64,000 nucleotides of DNA from Candidatus Dojkabacteria bacterium UBA2022. GTDB lineage: Bacteria; Patescibacteriota; Dojkabacteria; SC72. The DNA is taken from NCBI GenBank assembly GCA_002335495.1, contig DDBW01000020.1:1-64000 (forward strand). The letters are read 5' to 3'. Of this stretch, positions 17,292 to 26,592 are shown piece by piece. Every line of letters begins with the position of its first letter. Position 1 is the first letter of the stretch. Under the pieces are notes generated by a model. It saw only the letters and a list, made by a program, of their open reading frames with translations. It searched no databases and had not been told where the DNA came from. The translations under genes and the position numbers were made by a program.

Positions 17292-20200
17292 ATGGCTGGA
17301 AAGAGGAAAGATAAATATGAAAACGCTTTGCAGTCTATTTCTGACTTCATATTCAAAAATTCTGGTAAACGGGTAAAAGTTAAGCCCGGAAAAATTTCAG
17401 GGGCGTCTGGTACAGATCAGATGGCAAAAGCTCTTGCTGAAATTGCCTCCAAACCTGGGCTATACATAAGTGATTCATTGATGAAGTCAATTAATGAGAC
17501 GATTGGTAGTCAGGCTTTGCTTCAATTTTATGTTGATCAACTGAACGAAGAAAAACATATAGGTGCTGATAAAAATGAAGGGCGTTTTAGAGTCCGAGGT
17601 TTTGAAACCGCTAATGTTATTGCTAACCCTAGGAAATACGTAAAGAGTATTTTCGACAAAGCTAAGGCAGAAAGAGAATGGGCAAGTAAAGTTGGAATGG
17701 CAGGCTACATTGACGGCGCAGCTGCCCTTTTATGGGCTAAAAAACAGGGCTTAAGTTGGCAGGAAGGAATGAAGATGTTTTCTGCTGCCAACTACGACTT
17801 ACAGCCTATCCATAGGGAGGATGCTCATAAACTTATGGCTGAAACAGCTGGCTATCAAAGTTTCAAAGACCGTAAGAAAGCAGAGGAGGCTGGTAAGGAC
17901 CTTTATTCAGCAATTAATAGCTCTGCTTTAACACGTGGGGGTAAAGTTAGTACTGCTAGTGGTGCTTTAGGCAATGACTTCATGCAGACTCTTTCTCCTT
18001 CGGAAAGAAAACTTCTAAAAGATGGTATGGATGCTCTAAGTGCTGGGCAAAAACTCCCAGATGTTACGAGTAGATCTAAATTTGATGATTTACTTAAGCG
18101 ACAGGCCCAGTTTGGAAAGCCTGGGGATAAATACTCAGGTCGTTATAATGCGATCCAAGGGCAACTAAAAAAACTTGAAGTCTCACCTGGTGTAAGGAAG
18201 TACACAGATTCTGAGGTAGACGCTATTTTAAAAAATTATGTTGAATCTCGGGATATCTCAAAGCTTGATCTTACGGGTGCTGAGTTCAAAAACTTAGATA
18301 AATATGCTGGTCTTAATCCTACAACGTATAGAAGGCTCCTGATGAAAAATATTGATGCAAAGTTAAGGGTTATGGATCCTGTGAAAGACAAGGATGAAAT
18401 GAAAGCTCTTACTACTTCAATGGGTGTTATAAGTTTGTGGCAAAGGGCATATGGAGGACCTGTCCCAGAGGATTATGCTGTTTTGATGGATAAAGTTAAA
18501 TCAGAGATGGGTAATCCCTCTACCTCTTCTGGACGAAAAGCTGAGCTTCAAAAAATACTCGACCAAATTAATAAAGAGAATAACGCCATTGGTGATAGAA
18601 CAAATCGTCTTGGGGCATATACGGGTGTCTCAGATATACCTAAAATCGGAGCTCTTCGTAAAGATCTTGCCAATTATATAGGAATTGAGAAAGAGTTTTG
18701 GGAAGGTAAATTTAGAGAACTCTCGGATCTCCGTGCAAAAGGAACTATCACTCCAGATCAGGAACGTGAACTGGCTAAAGTAGGGCGAAGGCTTTCTTTG
18801 CTTTCTGTTGAACAAGATGGACTTAGAACACTACCCTGGGCGGGAGCGCGTATTACAGTAGGGCAGGTGTCAAATATGTTCAGAGCGTATAAGAATATAT
18901 TTCAAGGTGGACCAGGTAGCATGCTTATGAACGGAATGTTCTGGGTTAGTGATGCGGCAGGTCCTTTTGCACCAGGAGCTATGGGTAAAATTAAGCTTAT
19001 GTCACGTAAATTTGAAAATGGTCTTATTACTGAGGCCGTTATGCCTACTATGCGAGGAGATATTCACCCCTCATATGCGCAACTTACTGCTCTTTACTAT
19101 CTCTCTCCCGCTAGTTTGCTTAAAACTTTTTTCTTTACAGGAGAAGGTTGGGCATATATGGGACATATTAAAGAAAGTGGAGCCAAAAATCTCCTAAATC
19201 ATTATAAAAAAGATATTATCGGAGTTTTGGGAATTACGGAAGATGCTTTTAACGAATCGATGTCGAAGAATTACCTAAATATTGTAGATCAGCTTAAGGG
19301 AAGTACTAATCCTCTTATAAAGAAATTTATTGGTAGGGTCGAGTCCCTCTCTAATGCCGCTGAGAAACTTGCATCGAGGGTGGATTTTTATAATCGTTAC
19401 CTTTACGGGCCTTATAGTAAGATGGCATCAAATATAAACCAATGGATAATGTCGCGAGTAGGTCGTTTGTTGAAAGGTAGGATTCAAAGCGAGATGTGGA
19501 ATAGTGCTGTTGATAAGTTTGTTGCCGGTGCAATCGGTCTTAAACAACTAATCTATTATGGAGTAGAAGCGGTTTTGCAGGCTGCTAATATCACCGTTAG
19601 TGGAGGAGCTTTGAGTATGTTGGTCGGATTTGTTTCTTACGTAGTTACTGAAGGCATTTATAAATTCGCACAGCCTATTCTTGAAGTTTTAGCAGGAATT
19701 TTCTCTATGTTTGGTATTTTACTCTTTGCCTTGATACTGTTTTTGGTAGGAGCCGCGAATGGAGCCTTCTCCAGGAAGTCAGATCCATATCGTGCATACT
19801 ACCCTGGCTCTGCTATTGCCTGTACTACCTACAACCCCCATGCAGGCATGTACCCACCTCCTCCTGATGACGTTCCTAGTACAGGATACCCACCATCTGA
19901 TTCAAGCTGTCCATTTACCTTCACTCCAGCTATCTGTACACAAGGAGATGGAGGAAACAGCTCTAGCTACCACCAACAAACAAAGGCAATTGACATTGGA
20001 ACTAACTCTGTTCCCGTTAATGAAGATGTCTGGCACGCCCCAGCAGATGGAAAGATTACCAAATTCCAGGCTACCAACATATGTCAGGGAACTGGAAAGA
20101 ACTATGGAGGATGGTTAGTCTTCCAAGATAACAGTGGAAATGTATATACACTATTACACGTAAAAGCCCTTGCCCCAGTTGGAGCTGTAAAGAAAGGAAC

Positions 20201-20354
20201 TGCAGTCGCTATTACCCAAAGAGACCTCACTCCAGACGGATGGTGTTGGACTGGACCTCACTTCCACCTCCATGTAACATCAAATGGAAGTTATGTTGAT
20301 TCTGAAGACTGGTATAGAAATAAATTGAAGTGCAGCTTCTCTGTATGTCCATAA
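17292..20354 (+). CDS. Large membrane protein with C-terminal M23 (LytM) peptidase domain
   Basis: A 1020-residue protein. Residues 1 to about 740 are mostly helical and charged with no signal peptide; then comes a hydrophobic region with two or three transmembrane helices (about 752-835), a Pro/Tyr-rich spacer, and a C-terminal M23 metallopeptidase-like domain (about 880-1018). Zinc ligands fit the family: H894-x6-D901 and the HxH in GPHFHLHV (H990, H992). M23 enzymes cut peptidoglycan cross-links; here one would open the wall around a secretion channel or pilus. The position after the VirB6-like gene supports that. Its C-terminal part has a different codon flavour (more CCA/ACA/GGA), possibly a later domain fusion. 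Confidence 0.75.
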   Translation: MAGKRKDKYENALQSISDFIFKNSGKRVKVKPGKISGASGTDQMAKALAEIASKPGLYISDSLMKSINETIGSQALLQFYVDQLNEEKHIGADKNEGRFRVRGFETANVIANPRKYVKSIFDKAKAEREWASKVGMAGYIDGAAALLWAKKQGLSWQEGMKMFSAANYDLQPIHREDAHKLMAETAGYQSFKDRKKAEEAGKDLYSAINSSALTRGGKVSTASGALGNDFMQTLSPSERKLLKDGMDALSAGQKLPDVTSRSKFDDLLKRQAQFGKPGDKYSGRYNAIQGQLKKLEVSPGVRKYTDSEVDAILKNYVESRDISKLDLTGAEFKNLDKYAGLNPTTYRRLLMKNIDAKLRVMDPVKDKDEMKALTTSMGVISLWQRAYGGPVPEDYAVLMDKVKSEMGNPSTSSGRKAELQKILDQINKENNAIGDRTNRLGAYTGVSDIPKIGALRKDLANYIGIEKEFWEGKFRELSDLRAKGTITPDQERELAKVGRRLSLLSVEQDGLRTLPWAGARITVGQVSNMFRAYKNIFQGGPGSMLMNGMFWVSDAAGPFAPGAMGKIKLMSRKFENGLITEAVMPTMRGDIHPSYAQLTALYYLSPASLLKTFFFTGEGWAYMGHIKESGAKNLLNHYKKDIIGVLGITEDAFNESMSKNYLNIVDQLKGSTNPLIKKFIGRVESLSNAAEKLASRVDFYNRYLYGPYSKMASNINQWIMSRVGRLLKGRIQSEMWNSAVDKFVAGAIGLKQLIYYGVEAVLQAANITVSGGALSMLVGFVSYVVTEGIYKFAQPILEVLAGIFSMFGILLFALILFLVGAANGAFSRKSDPYRAYYPGSAIACTTYNPHAGMYPPPPDDVPSTGYPPSDSSCPFTFTPAICTQGDGGNSSSYHQQTKAIDIGTNSVPVNEDVWHAPADGKITKFQATNICQGTGKNYGGWLVFQDNSGNVYTLLHVKALAPVGAVKKGTAVAITQRDLTPDGWCWTGPHFHLHVTSNGSYVDSEDWYRNKLKCSFSVCP

Positions 20355-21412
20355 CAATTGTTGACAACATAAAAAGCATTATAAAAGAGAGACCCATTGT
20401 TGCCGTTATGGCTATTGCGGTAGTGGTTCTACTCCTCGTTCTCATTTACAATCTTTTCTTTCAAAGAGAGGAAGAAGAAAAGCCTCAAAACGGAAAATAC
20501 CTAATTGAAACCCCTATGCAGTATGAGGGGAGTCATAGCGTTGTTATTCCAAAGCAAGTATATGAAGAGAAAACTTTTCCAGATCAGTTACCCATATTCC
20601 AGCTGGTAGATACGAACCATTCGTCAGATATTGATAGATTTCTAATTAAAATTGGGAAAACAGGTCTAACAAAGGATGTCGTAGGAGACTCTCTGTACTC
20701 TTGGATTGGAAGCGATAGTAAGTTGGAATACATCAAATTCCAGCAAAGTCTTTCATTTACCTTTAGCAACCCATTTACAATTTCTTTGCCTACTCAGTTC
20801 GTTGATGCTGATAGCGCTGAGAAATTTTTCTCACAGTTTATTAAAGAGTACTTTGGTCTCGAATATGAATATACAAATGCCAAAATCTCAACTGAAGGAC
20901 AAAGGATTGTTTTACAGGTTAATAGAAAAGTTAATGATTACCCCATCTACCTTCAAAATCATTTCACCTATACCGATACTTTGACCGTAGACGCTGATGG
21001 AAATGTATACTCCGGATCTCTTACCTTGTTCGATTATAATTCTGCTGAGAAAGAAGATATTAAACTTGTGAAGGTCCCAAACCTTTCTCAATTAATGTCT
21101 AATCCATCATATCCAAAAGATCTATTTAAAGGATTTAGTGAAGATCTTCGAAAAATATTGAGCGAACCGGGGGTTGAACTTTTAGACGGAGCTGACCAGT
21201 TAATTGAACTTCCTGAACCTGTGTTTTCAGACGTGAAAAGCATTGAGCTTGTGTATTATTACTCAAGTGATGCATATAAACAACTTATTCCTATATACAG
21301 ATTAGAAGCTGAAGGAGTTATTACCTATTTAGGCAAGAATGCTAGGATTCCAATAGTAATTTACGCTAATGCCCTTGATCCAGATAGAGTTTATATAGAA
21401 AGTGGAGAGTAA
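20345..21412 (+). CDS. Single-pass membrane protein of unknown function
   Basis: A 355-residue protein with a basic cytoplasmic start, one transmembrane helix (about 17-38, IVAVMAIAVVVLLLVLIYN) and an extracytoplasmic domain of mixed alpha/beta character. I recognise no motif. I choose the ATG at 20345, which overlaps the 3' end of the M23 gene by 10 nt; a TTG at 20330 is also open, but the ATG gives the better N-terminus. The overlap with the peptidase gene and the immediate start of the UbiA-family gene after its stop place it in the same operon. It is probably an accessory subunit of the envelope apparatus. Confidence 0.6.
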   Translation: MSITIVDNIKSIIKERPIVAVMAIAVVVLLLVLIYNLFFQREEEEKPQNGKYLIETPMQYEGSHSVVIPKQVYEEKTFPDQLPIFQLVDTNHSSDIDRFLIKIGKTGLTKDVVGDSLYSWIGSDSKLEYIKFQQSLSFTFSNPFTISLPTQFVDADSAEKFFSQFIKEYFGLEYEYTNAKISTEGQRIVLQVNRKVNDYPIYLQNHFTYTDTLTVDADGNVYSGSLTLFDYNSAEKEDIKLVKVPNLSQLMSNPSYPKDLFKGFSEDLRKILSEPGVELLDGADQLIELPEPVFSDVKSIELVYYYSSDAYKQLIPIYRLEAEGVITYLGKNARIPIVIYANALDPDRVYIESGE

Positions 21413-21413
21413 T

Positions 21414-22346
21414 ATGGTTAAAAGTATTCTAAATCTTTTTAGAGTAAAGCAGTGGGTAAAAAATCTTATGATCTACATCCCACTGTTCTTTTCCGGTAAT
21501 CTTCTTGATTCTGCATCTTTTTATAAAACGACATATGCATTTATAGCATTATGTTTTCTTTCGTCTGCCGTCTATATATTTAATGATATCCTAGATAGAA
21601 AACGAGATTCTCTCCATCCAAAAAAGAAAACCAGACTTATAAGCTCAGGGAAAATCTCCGTATTCTCTGCCGTTATCTTGCTTCTATCAATTCTCTCTTT
21701 TGCATTTGTAATCTCATCTTTGTACGTTCAGTCCGAGTACTTTAATGCTTTTATGATCCTTTATGCTTCAATGATGCTATTTTATACGCTATTTTTTAAA
21801 CACATAGGGATCGTAGATGCAATCGTTATTGCCCTAGGATTCGTTCTTCGAGTAGTTGCTGGAGCCGTGCTTTTGGAACTCTCCCTTTCCGCGATGCTAG
21901 TTGTTGCTATGATTGGCGCTGCTATATTAATATCCTTCGGTAAAAGAAAGGCTGAAATATCTTCAATGGGGTGGGAGTTGGCGATCAAACACAGACCTGC
22001 ACTTATTGTTTATCCAAAAGGTGTGCTGGATATAATTATATCGACTGTCACATCCGTAACCTTTTTCGCATATATCATGTATTGCTATGGGTATAAAACC
22101 GAAGGCCTAATTACATTGCTCGAACCATATCTTCCTCCTCGTTTTCAGGACCCCCAGTGGTTACTACTTACAATTCCTGTGGCTTTCTACGTTCTCACCC
22201 GTTATTTAATCCTTATATATAAAGGAGAAAGCATTATCCCAGAGGATATATGGGTAAAAGATTCTTCTCTTAGATATGGACTAGTTCTATGGATATTATT
22301 AATGTTTCTCTTGATATATTTCGAACAGTTATCTAGAATGTTCTAG
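21414..22346 (+). CDS. UbiA-family prenyltransferase, decaprenyl-phosphate phosphoribosyltransferase-like
   Basis: A 310-residue polytopic protein with about eight or nine transmembrane helices. The first Asp-rich motif reads F-N-D-I-L-D-R-K-R-D-S-L-H-P-K-K (near residue 57), the form NDxxDxxxDxxHPxK typical of the phosphoribosyltransferase branch (Rv3806c type) that attaches phosphoribose to polyprenyl phosphate. The usual R-P-I-x-S-G after it reads RLISSG. A second polar loop lies near G-K-R-K-A-E. In mycobacteria this makes the arabinose donor for cell-envelope glycans; here a role in surface glycan or glycoprotein synthesis is inferred. A GTG 12 nt upstream is open, but the ATG directly after the previous stop is preferred. 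Confidence 0.8.
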   Translation: MVKSILNLFRVKQWVKNLMIYIPLFFSGNLLDSASFYKTTYAFIALCFLSSAVYIFNDILDRKRDSLHPKKKTRLISSGKISVFSAVILLLSILSFAFVISSLYVQSEYFNAFMILYASMMLFYTLFFKHIGIVDAIVIALGFVLRVVAGAVLLELSLSAMLVVAMIGAAILISFGKRKAEISSMGWELAIKHRPALIVYPKGVLDIIISTVTSVTFFAYIMYCYGYKTEGLITLLEPYLPPRFQDPQWLLLTIPVAFYVLTRYLILIYKGESIIPEDIWVKDSSLRYGLVLWILLMFLLIYFEQLSRMF

Positions 22347-23540
22347 ATGAAAAAACTGTCTCATTTTGTTTTCAAAATTTGTCTAACTGTTTTCTTTGTA
22401 TTGGCACTGCCAACTTCCATGTATGCTGCTGAGTATAGTAGGGAACAATCAGGGATAGACACTTCGATTTCGGATCAAACAACAAGGCAATTTGCGCAAC
22501 CGACCAAGATATATATGATTCAAATTACAACTCAAGAGTCCCTGCTACAAAAAGATTCTAGGGCGTGGTTTAAAACCCTTTACTACTACTTTATCACCCG
22601 CCTTGGATACGTAGATCTCCCATTTACCTACGTTGTTGACCGAGATGGAAATGTATATAAGGGTAGGGATGGAGGTCCTAACGTGTCTCCTGAAATCTCA
22701 GGTTCCCAAGGAGCTGTTGTCGTAGGATATCTCTCAAACCCAACCGATATCACAGTTCCAGCCGGTGATGCAATTAAAAAACTCGTAACGGATCTCTCAT
22801 ATACATATGGAATAGAAGGGAAAGAATTACAGACCGTGACAATGAAGATGATTAAAGAAGATGGGAAGTCTACTAAATCCGTTTTCACTCCTGTAAATAA
22901 TCTTTTTGCGCTAAATATCGCTACAGTTATTGAAAATGTGAAGTTCTCGGACAAAGAGCATATTGATTATAAAGCAGAAATAGCCCTTGTAAACTATGAA
23001 AAAACCGTTAAATCAGGGGAGAAGTTAAAGGTAACTGTGGGTATAAAGAATAATAATGATTTTCCATGGTTTACAGATAAAGATTATATATATGTTTCTA
23101 CTAAGGGATCTAAGAATAGCAAGTTTGCAATAAACGGTGTTTGGGATAGCTTCAGCAAGCCTGTAAGCATATCGAAGCGCACTGTTCAGCCAGGAGAGAC
23201 CGTTAATGTCGAGTTTGAACTCCAAGCACTACTACTCCCTGGAAAACAGAGTGAGTCATACTATATCTTAAGATCCCCATCTACGGTATTTTCAAATACT
23301 GAATTCAAGATTGAGTTTGAGATTCTCAAGGGTAGTGCGAAATTGGTTCAGGTGACCAACACTCCAGGGGGAGTTCTAAACGTTCGAGAATGTCCATCTG
23401 GTAACTGTAAATCCCTTACCCAGTTGGAAGAAGGGCAAGTTGTTGTTATGATAGAGAAGAGCTCGGCAGGTTGGTATAAGGTTAGGTATTCAGAAAGTAA
23501 AACTGGTTGGGTATATGGTCCGTATATAAAAGAATTGTAA
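22347..23540 (+). CDS. Secreted PGRP/amidase-like protein with SH3 domain, catalytic site degenerate
   Basis: A 397-residue exported protein: signal peptide (1-27, ending SMYAAE), a PGRP/Amidase_2-like domain (about 50-150; FTYVVDRDGNVYKGRDG and GAVVVGYLSNP match the core strands), a beta domain with NNNDFPWF (about 215-315), and a C-terminal SH3-type domain (about 330-397; LNVRECPSG ... GWVYGPYI). The first zinc-ligand region of amidases normally contains a His (VIHHT type); here it reads MIQITTQES, and the later His/Lys residues are not evident. It therefore probably binds peptidoglycan without cutting it. It abuts the UbiA-family stop codon (TAGATG) and precedes the helicase gene by 6 nt. 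Confidence 0.75.
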   Translation: MKKLSHFVFKICLTVFFVLALPTSMYAAEYSREQSGIDTSISDQTTRQFAQPTKIYMIQITTQESLLQKDSRAWFKTLYYYFITRLGYVDLPFTYVVDRDGNVYKGRDGGPNVSPEISGSQGAVVVGYLSNPTDITVPAGDAIKKLVTDLSYTYGIEGKELQTVTMKMIKEDGKSTKSVFTPVNNLFALNIATVIENVKFSDKEHIDYKAEIALVNYEKTVKSGEKLKVTVGIKNNNDFPWFTDKDYIYVSTKGSKNSKFAINGVWDSFSKPVSISKRTVQPGETVNVEFELQALLLPGKQSESYYILRSPSTVFSNTEFKIEFEILKGSAKLVQVTNTPGGVLNVRECPSGNCKSLTQLEEGQVVVMIEKSSAGWYKVRYSESKTGWVYGPYIKEL

Positions 23541-23546
23541 GACTTC

Positions 23547-25553
23547 ATGTCAAAGGATTTAATCCTAGAAAATTTAAACCCTCCCCAGAGGGAAGCAGTT
23601 ATGCATACTGATGGCCCATTGCTTGTTTTTGCAGGTGCTGGGTCTGGTAAAACTAAGGCTATAACTAGCCGTATCGCCTATTTGATCACTCAGCATGGTG
23701 TTGATCCCTCTTCAATCTTGGCTGTTACCTTCACAAAGAAGGCCTCAGAAGAGATGAGAGAGAGGGTTGAAAAGCTTCTTCATCAAGTTGGTGCAGGAGG
23801 AGATGATCTCCCTACGGTTGGCACTTTTCATTCTTTAGGTGCAATGATATTAAGGCAGGAAGCTGCTACCCTCGGCTTTACTAAGGGGTTCTCGATATAT
23901 GATTCTGATGATAGTGAGAACCTTATTAAAGAAATTCTCCTTTCGATGAATCTTGATATTAAACAGATTAAGCCTCAAGCCATTTCATGGCTCATTAGTG
24001 CCGCCAAAAACGAGATTATTTCCCCTGAAAACTTTACATATCATTACTCCGGGTATATTGAGGATATTGCTGCCGAGGTATATGCCAAATATCAAAAGCA
24101 GTTGCAGGATCAGAATTCGGTTGATTTTGGAGATCTTATCTACCTGCCTGCAAAACTTCTTCTCGAAAACCAGGAAATTCTAAAAAAGTATCAGGATATG
24201 TATAAGTACCTGCTAATTGATGAGTACCAAGATACCAATAAAGCTCAGTACACCCTCTCTAAACTTTTGGCTGAAAAACATAGGAATATCTGTGTAGTAG
24301 GGGATGATGACCAGGGTATCTACGGATGGAGAGGAGCTGATATTCAGAACATCCTTTCCTTTGAAAAAGATTTTCCGGAAGTTAAGGTTGTAAAGCTTGA
24401 ACAGAACTACCGATCTGTTGCCAACGTAATACACGCAGCTGTATCAGTGATTGGGCAGAATACATCAAGAGCTGAGAAAACCCTTTGGACTGATAAAGAG
24501 GATGGAGATAAAATTACCATATATCAAGCGAGAGATCCTGAAGATGAAGCTCAATACGTTGTTGATGAGCTTATTACATTTAGAAACTCAGGTAGAAGTT
24601 TTGGTGAAGCAGCTATTTTGTACCGTACTAACTTCCAATCTCGATCTATAGAAGAAGCTCTCTTGCGTAGAGGCATATCTTATAAATTAGTGGGCGGATT
24701 TCGCTTCTACGAGAGAAAAGAGGTAAAGGATATTATTAGCTATCTGCGTTTTATACACAATATTAAGGATGATCTTAGTCTTTCCAGGGTGTTAAACATT
24801 CCTCCGCGTAAGGTAGGTCCTAAGAGTGTTGCGGATATCTATAGAGTTGCTAGAGAGGTACAGGCTTCCGTGGGAGAAACTTTAGTTGCTTCTTACATTG
24901 TTGCTCACGATATTCCTAACGCAGGTATTGTTGATGATAGTCTTTTGGAAAAGGTTAAAGGGGTAGGCGATGCTCTTAGTAAATTTAGAGGCCTCTCTGA
25001 TACTTTCGGTGAGATATATGTTTCCTGCAAGGATAAGAATGCTCTGGAGGCGATATCAGAAATAATGGAAATAATCAGATACGAGTCTTTTATTGATGAT
25101 GGAAGCGAAGCCGCAGAGTCTCGGCTTGAAAACCTGACGGAGTTAAAAAATGTAGCGGCTAGTTATGTCGCTAAGTCCGCGGATAACTCCATTGCTCTCT
25201 TTCTTCAAGAAATAACTTTGATTGAGCAGGAACAAGATAAAAAGGGGAGAGAAGGAGGAGAAAGCGTCACCCTTATGACAATGCACTCTTCCAAAGGTTT
25301 AGAATTCCCTGCCGTATTTATTATTGGTATGGAAGAAGGGATTTTCCCTCATTCCCGATCCTTCACTGATGCTAGCGGTTTAGAAGAGGAAAGACGGTTA
25401 TGTTATGTAGGAATTACGAGAGCAAGAGAGAAACTCTGGCTTACTTTCTCTGAAGGAAGGACGCAAATGGGTGGATACTCTTCACAAATTCCATCGCGCT
25501 TCTTGGCTGAGATACCTCAGGACCTATGTGAATACTACAGCTGGAATGCGTAA
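23547..25553 (+). CDS. ATP-dependent DNA helicase, UvrD/PcrA family
   Basis: A superfamily 1A 3'-5' helicase of 668 residues, acting in repair and in clearing replication and recombination intermediates. All motifs are present: Q-motif (LNPPQREAV), Walker A GAGSGKT (30-36), motif Ia (VTFTKKASEEM), GTFHSLG, Walker B IDEYQDTN, motif III GDDDQGIYGWRGA, motif IV EQNYRS, motif V MTMHSSKGLEF and motif VI YVGITRAREKL. It is shorter than typical PcrA or UvrD and lacks the C-terminal extension that binds RNA polymerase. It starts 6 nt after the PGRP-like gene without a Shine-Dalgarno sequence, and ends just before the convergent Rpf-like gene. Confidence 0.95.
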   Translation: MSKDLILENLNPPQREAVMHTDGPLLVFAGAGSGKTKAITSRIAYLITQHGVDPSSILAVTFTKKASEEMRERVEKLLHQVGAGGDDLPTVGTFHSLGAMILRQEAATLGFTKGFSIYDSDDSENLIKEILLSMNLDIKQIKPQAISWLISAAKNEIISPENFTYHYSGYIEDIAAEVYAKYQKQLQDQNSVDFGDLIYLPAKLLLENQEILKKYQDMYKYLLIDEYQDTNKAQYTLSKLLAEKHRNICVVGDDDQGIYGWRGADIQNILSFEKDFPEVKVVKLEQNYRSVANVIHAAVSVIGQNTSRAEKTLWTDKEDGDKITIYQARDPEDEAQYVVDELITFRNSGRSFGEAAILYRTNFQSRSIEEALLRRGISYKLVGGFRFYERKEVKDIISYLRFIHNIKDDLSLSRVLNIPPRKVGPKSVADIYRVAREVQASVGETLVASYIVAHDIPNAGIVDDSLLEKVKGVGDALSKFRGLSDTFGEIYVSCKDKNALEAISEIMEIIRYESFIDDGSEAAESRLENLTELKNVAASYVAKSADNSIALFLQEITLIEQEQDKKGREGGESVTLMTMHSSKGLEFPAVFIIGMEEGIFPHSRSFTDASGLEEERRLCYVGITRAREKLWLTFSEGRTQMGGYSSQIPSRFLAEIPQDLCEYYSWNA

Positions 25554-25561
25554 TGTTTATT

Positions 25562-26488
25562 CTATCTTGAAAGGTATTTAGCGTTACATGCTGGCCAGTG
25601 CCATGCCCTATTTCCTGGGGTATCATACATCTTTGATACTATCTCAATCTGTTCTGTCCCATCCCAGATGTTCGTCCCCCCGTATGCAGTATAAGTCTTC
25701 TTATTAAACTGGTATAGACCTAGGTATACATTGCGGGTATTTTGACCGGAATCACACCAGGTCTCGCATCTCATTATGAATTTCATCCAGTCGTTTTTCT
25801 GTTTGAAAAGAGTTGGGTCTACGTATCTATCTATTACCGCATCCCAGTATCCACAACTTTGTATTGTTACTGGCTTTGTTCCAATAAGCACAATCTTATC
25901 GATTGCTTTCTTGGTTACCTCTGACTTTACAACACTGGACTTAAAAGCTACTCCATCACGGTAAATTACTTTGATAGTTTTTACGAGTAGTCCGTTAGAT
26001 CCTTCTTGATCTATTTTAACAGTTCCCGTGTTTAGCTCCTCGGTTTTCTTCTCTACCAGAGTGAAAGGGATAATCTCCTCTCTGTTTTTATACTCCACAT
26101 CAACTTTGATTACTTGGATTACTCTTTTTTCTGTTATTACTTCTTCTATATCAGGGATGGTCAAGTCATCTTCATCTAGGGATATTTTCATCTCTGAAAG
26201 CACCTCTCCAACCGTTCTGCCATATACTAACGCCTTAAAAGTTCCTGCTTTAGAAGTTACTGCTACCACCTTAGGCGCAAATATCGACCTGTTTTTTTTA
26301 GGAAGTGTTGAAGTGTCGATACTTAAAGCCGATGACTTATCATTTCTTGTTTCTCCTGCATAAGCATATGAAGCGCCAAATTCAAGTCCAGTTACAATCA
26401 GGACTGCAACAGTTAATACCAAAAGCGTAAATGTGAAGAGGTAGGTTTTGAGTCGAGCACTTCCGTTTACACGGATTGACCGGTCCAT
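25562..26488 (-). CDS. Rpf-like protein: DUF348-G5-transglycosylase
   Basis: A 308-residue exported protein with the architecture of actinobacterial RpfB and Bacillus YabE. It has a basic start and a membrane helix (about 13-35), a DUF348-like segment (about 72-115, F-K-A-L-V-Y-G-R-T-V-G-E-V-L), a G5 domain (about 120-195, I-x-F-x-x-x-x-K-x-x-x-x-L-N-T-G) and a C-terminal lysozyme-like domain with catalytic-type Glu in MRCETWCDSG, then GLYQF and GGTNIW. Such proteins cleave peptidoglycan glycan strands. An upstream in-frame ATG (26572) would add 28 residues with no signal-like features, so I start at 26488. It is convergent with the helicase and divergent from the TPR gene. Confidence 0.85.
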   Translation of the reverse strand: MDRSIRVNGSARLKTYLFTFTLLVLTVAVLIVTGLEFGASYAYAGETRNDKSSALSIDTSTLPKKNRSIFAPKVVAVTSKAGTFKALVYGRTVGEVLSEMKISLDEDDLTIPDIEEVITEKRVIQVIKVDVEYKNREEIIPFTLVEKKTEELNTGTVKIDQEGSNGLLVKTIKVIYRDGVAFKSSVVKSEVTKKAIDKIVLIGTKPVTIQSCGYWDAVIDRYVDPTLFKQKNDWMKFIMRCETWCDSGQNTRNVYLGLYQFNKKTYTAYGGTNIWDGTEQIEIVSKMYDTPGNRAWHWPACNAKYLSR

Positions 26489-26592
26489 TTGTTTACTTAA
26501 AAATGTTATTCCTGTGGGATTAGTTGAGATGTGGTATCCACAAGACAAAAAATTGTAACAGATATTTGACAATAATGCACACCTAAACTAAC

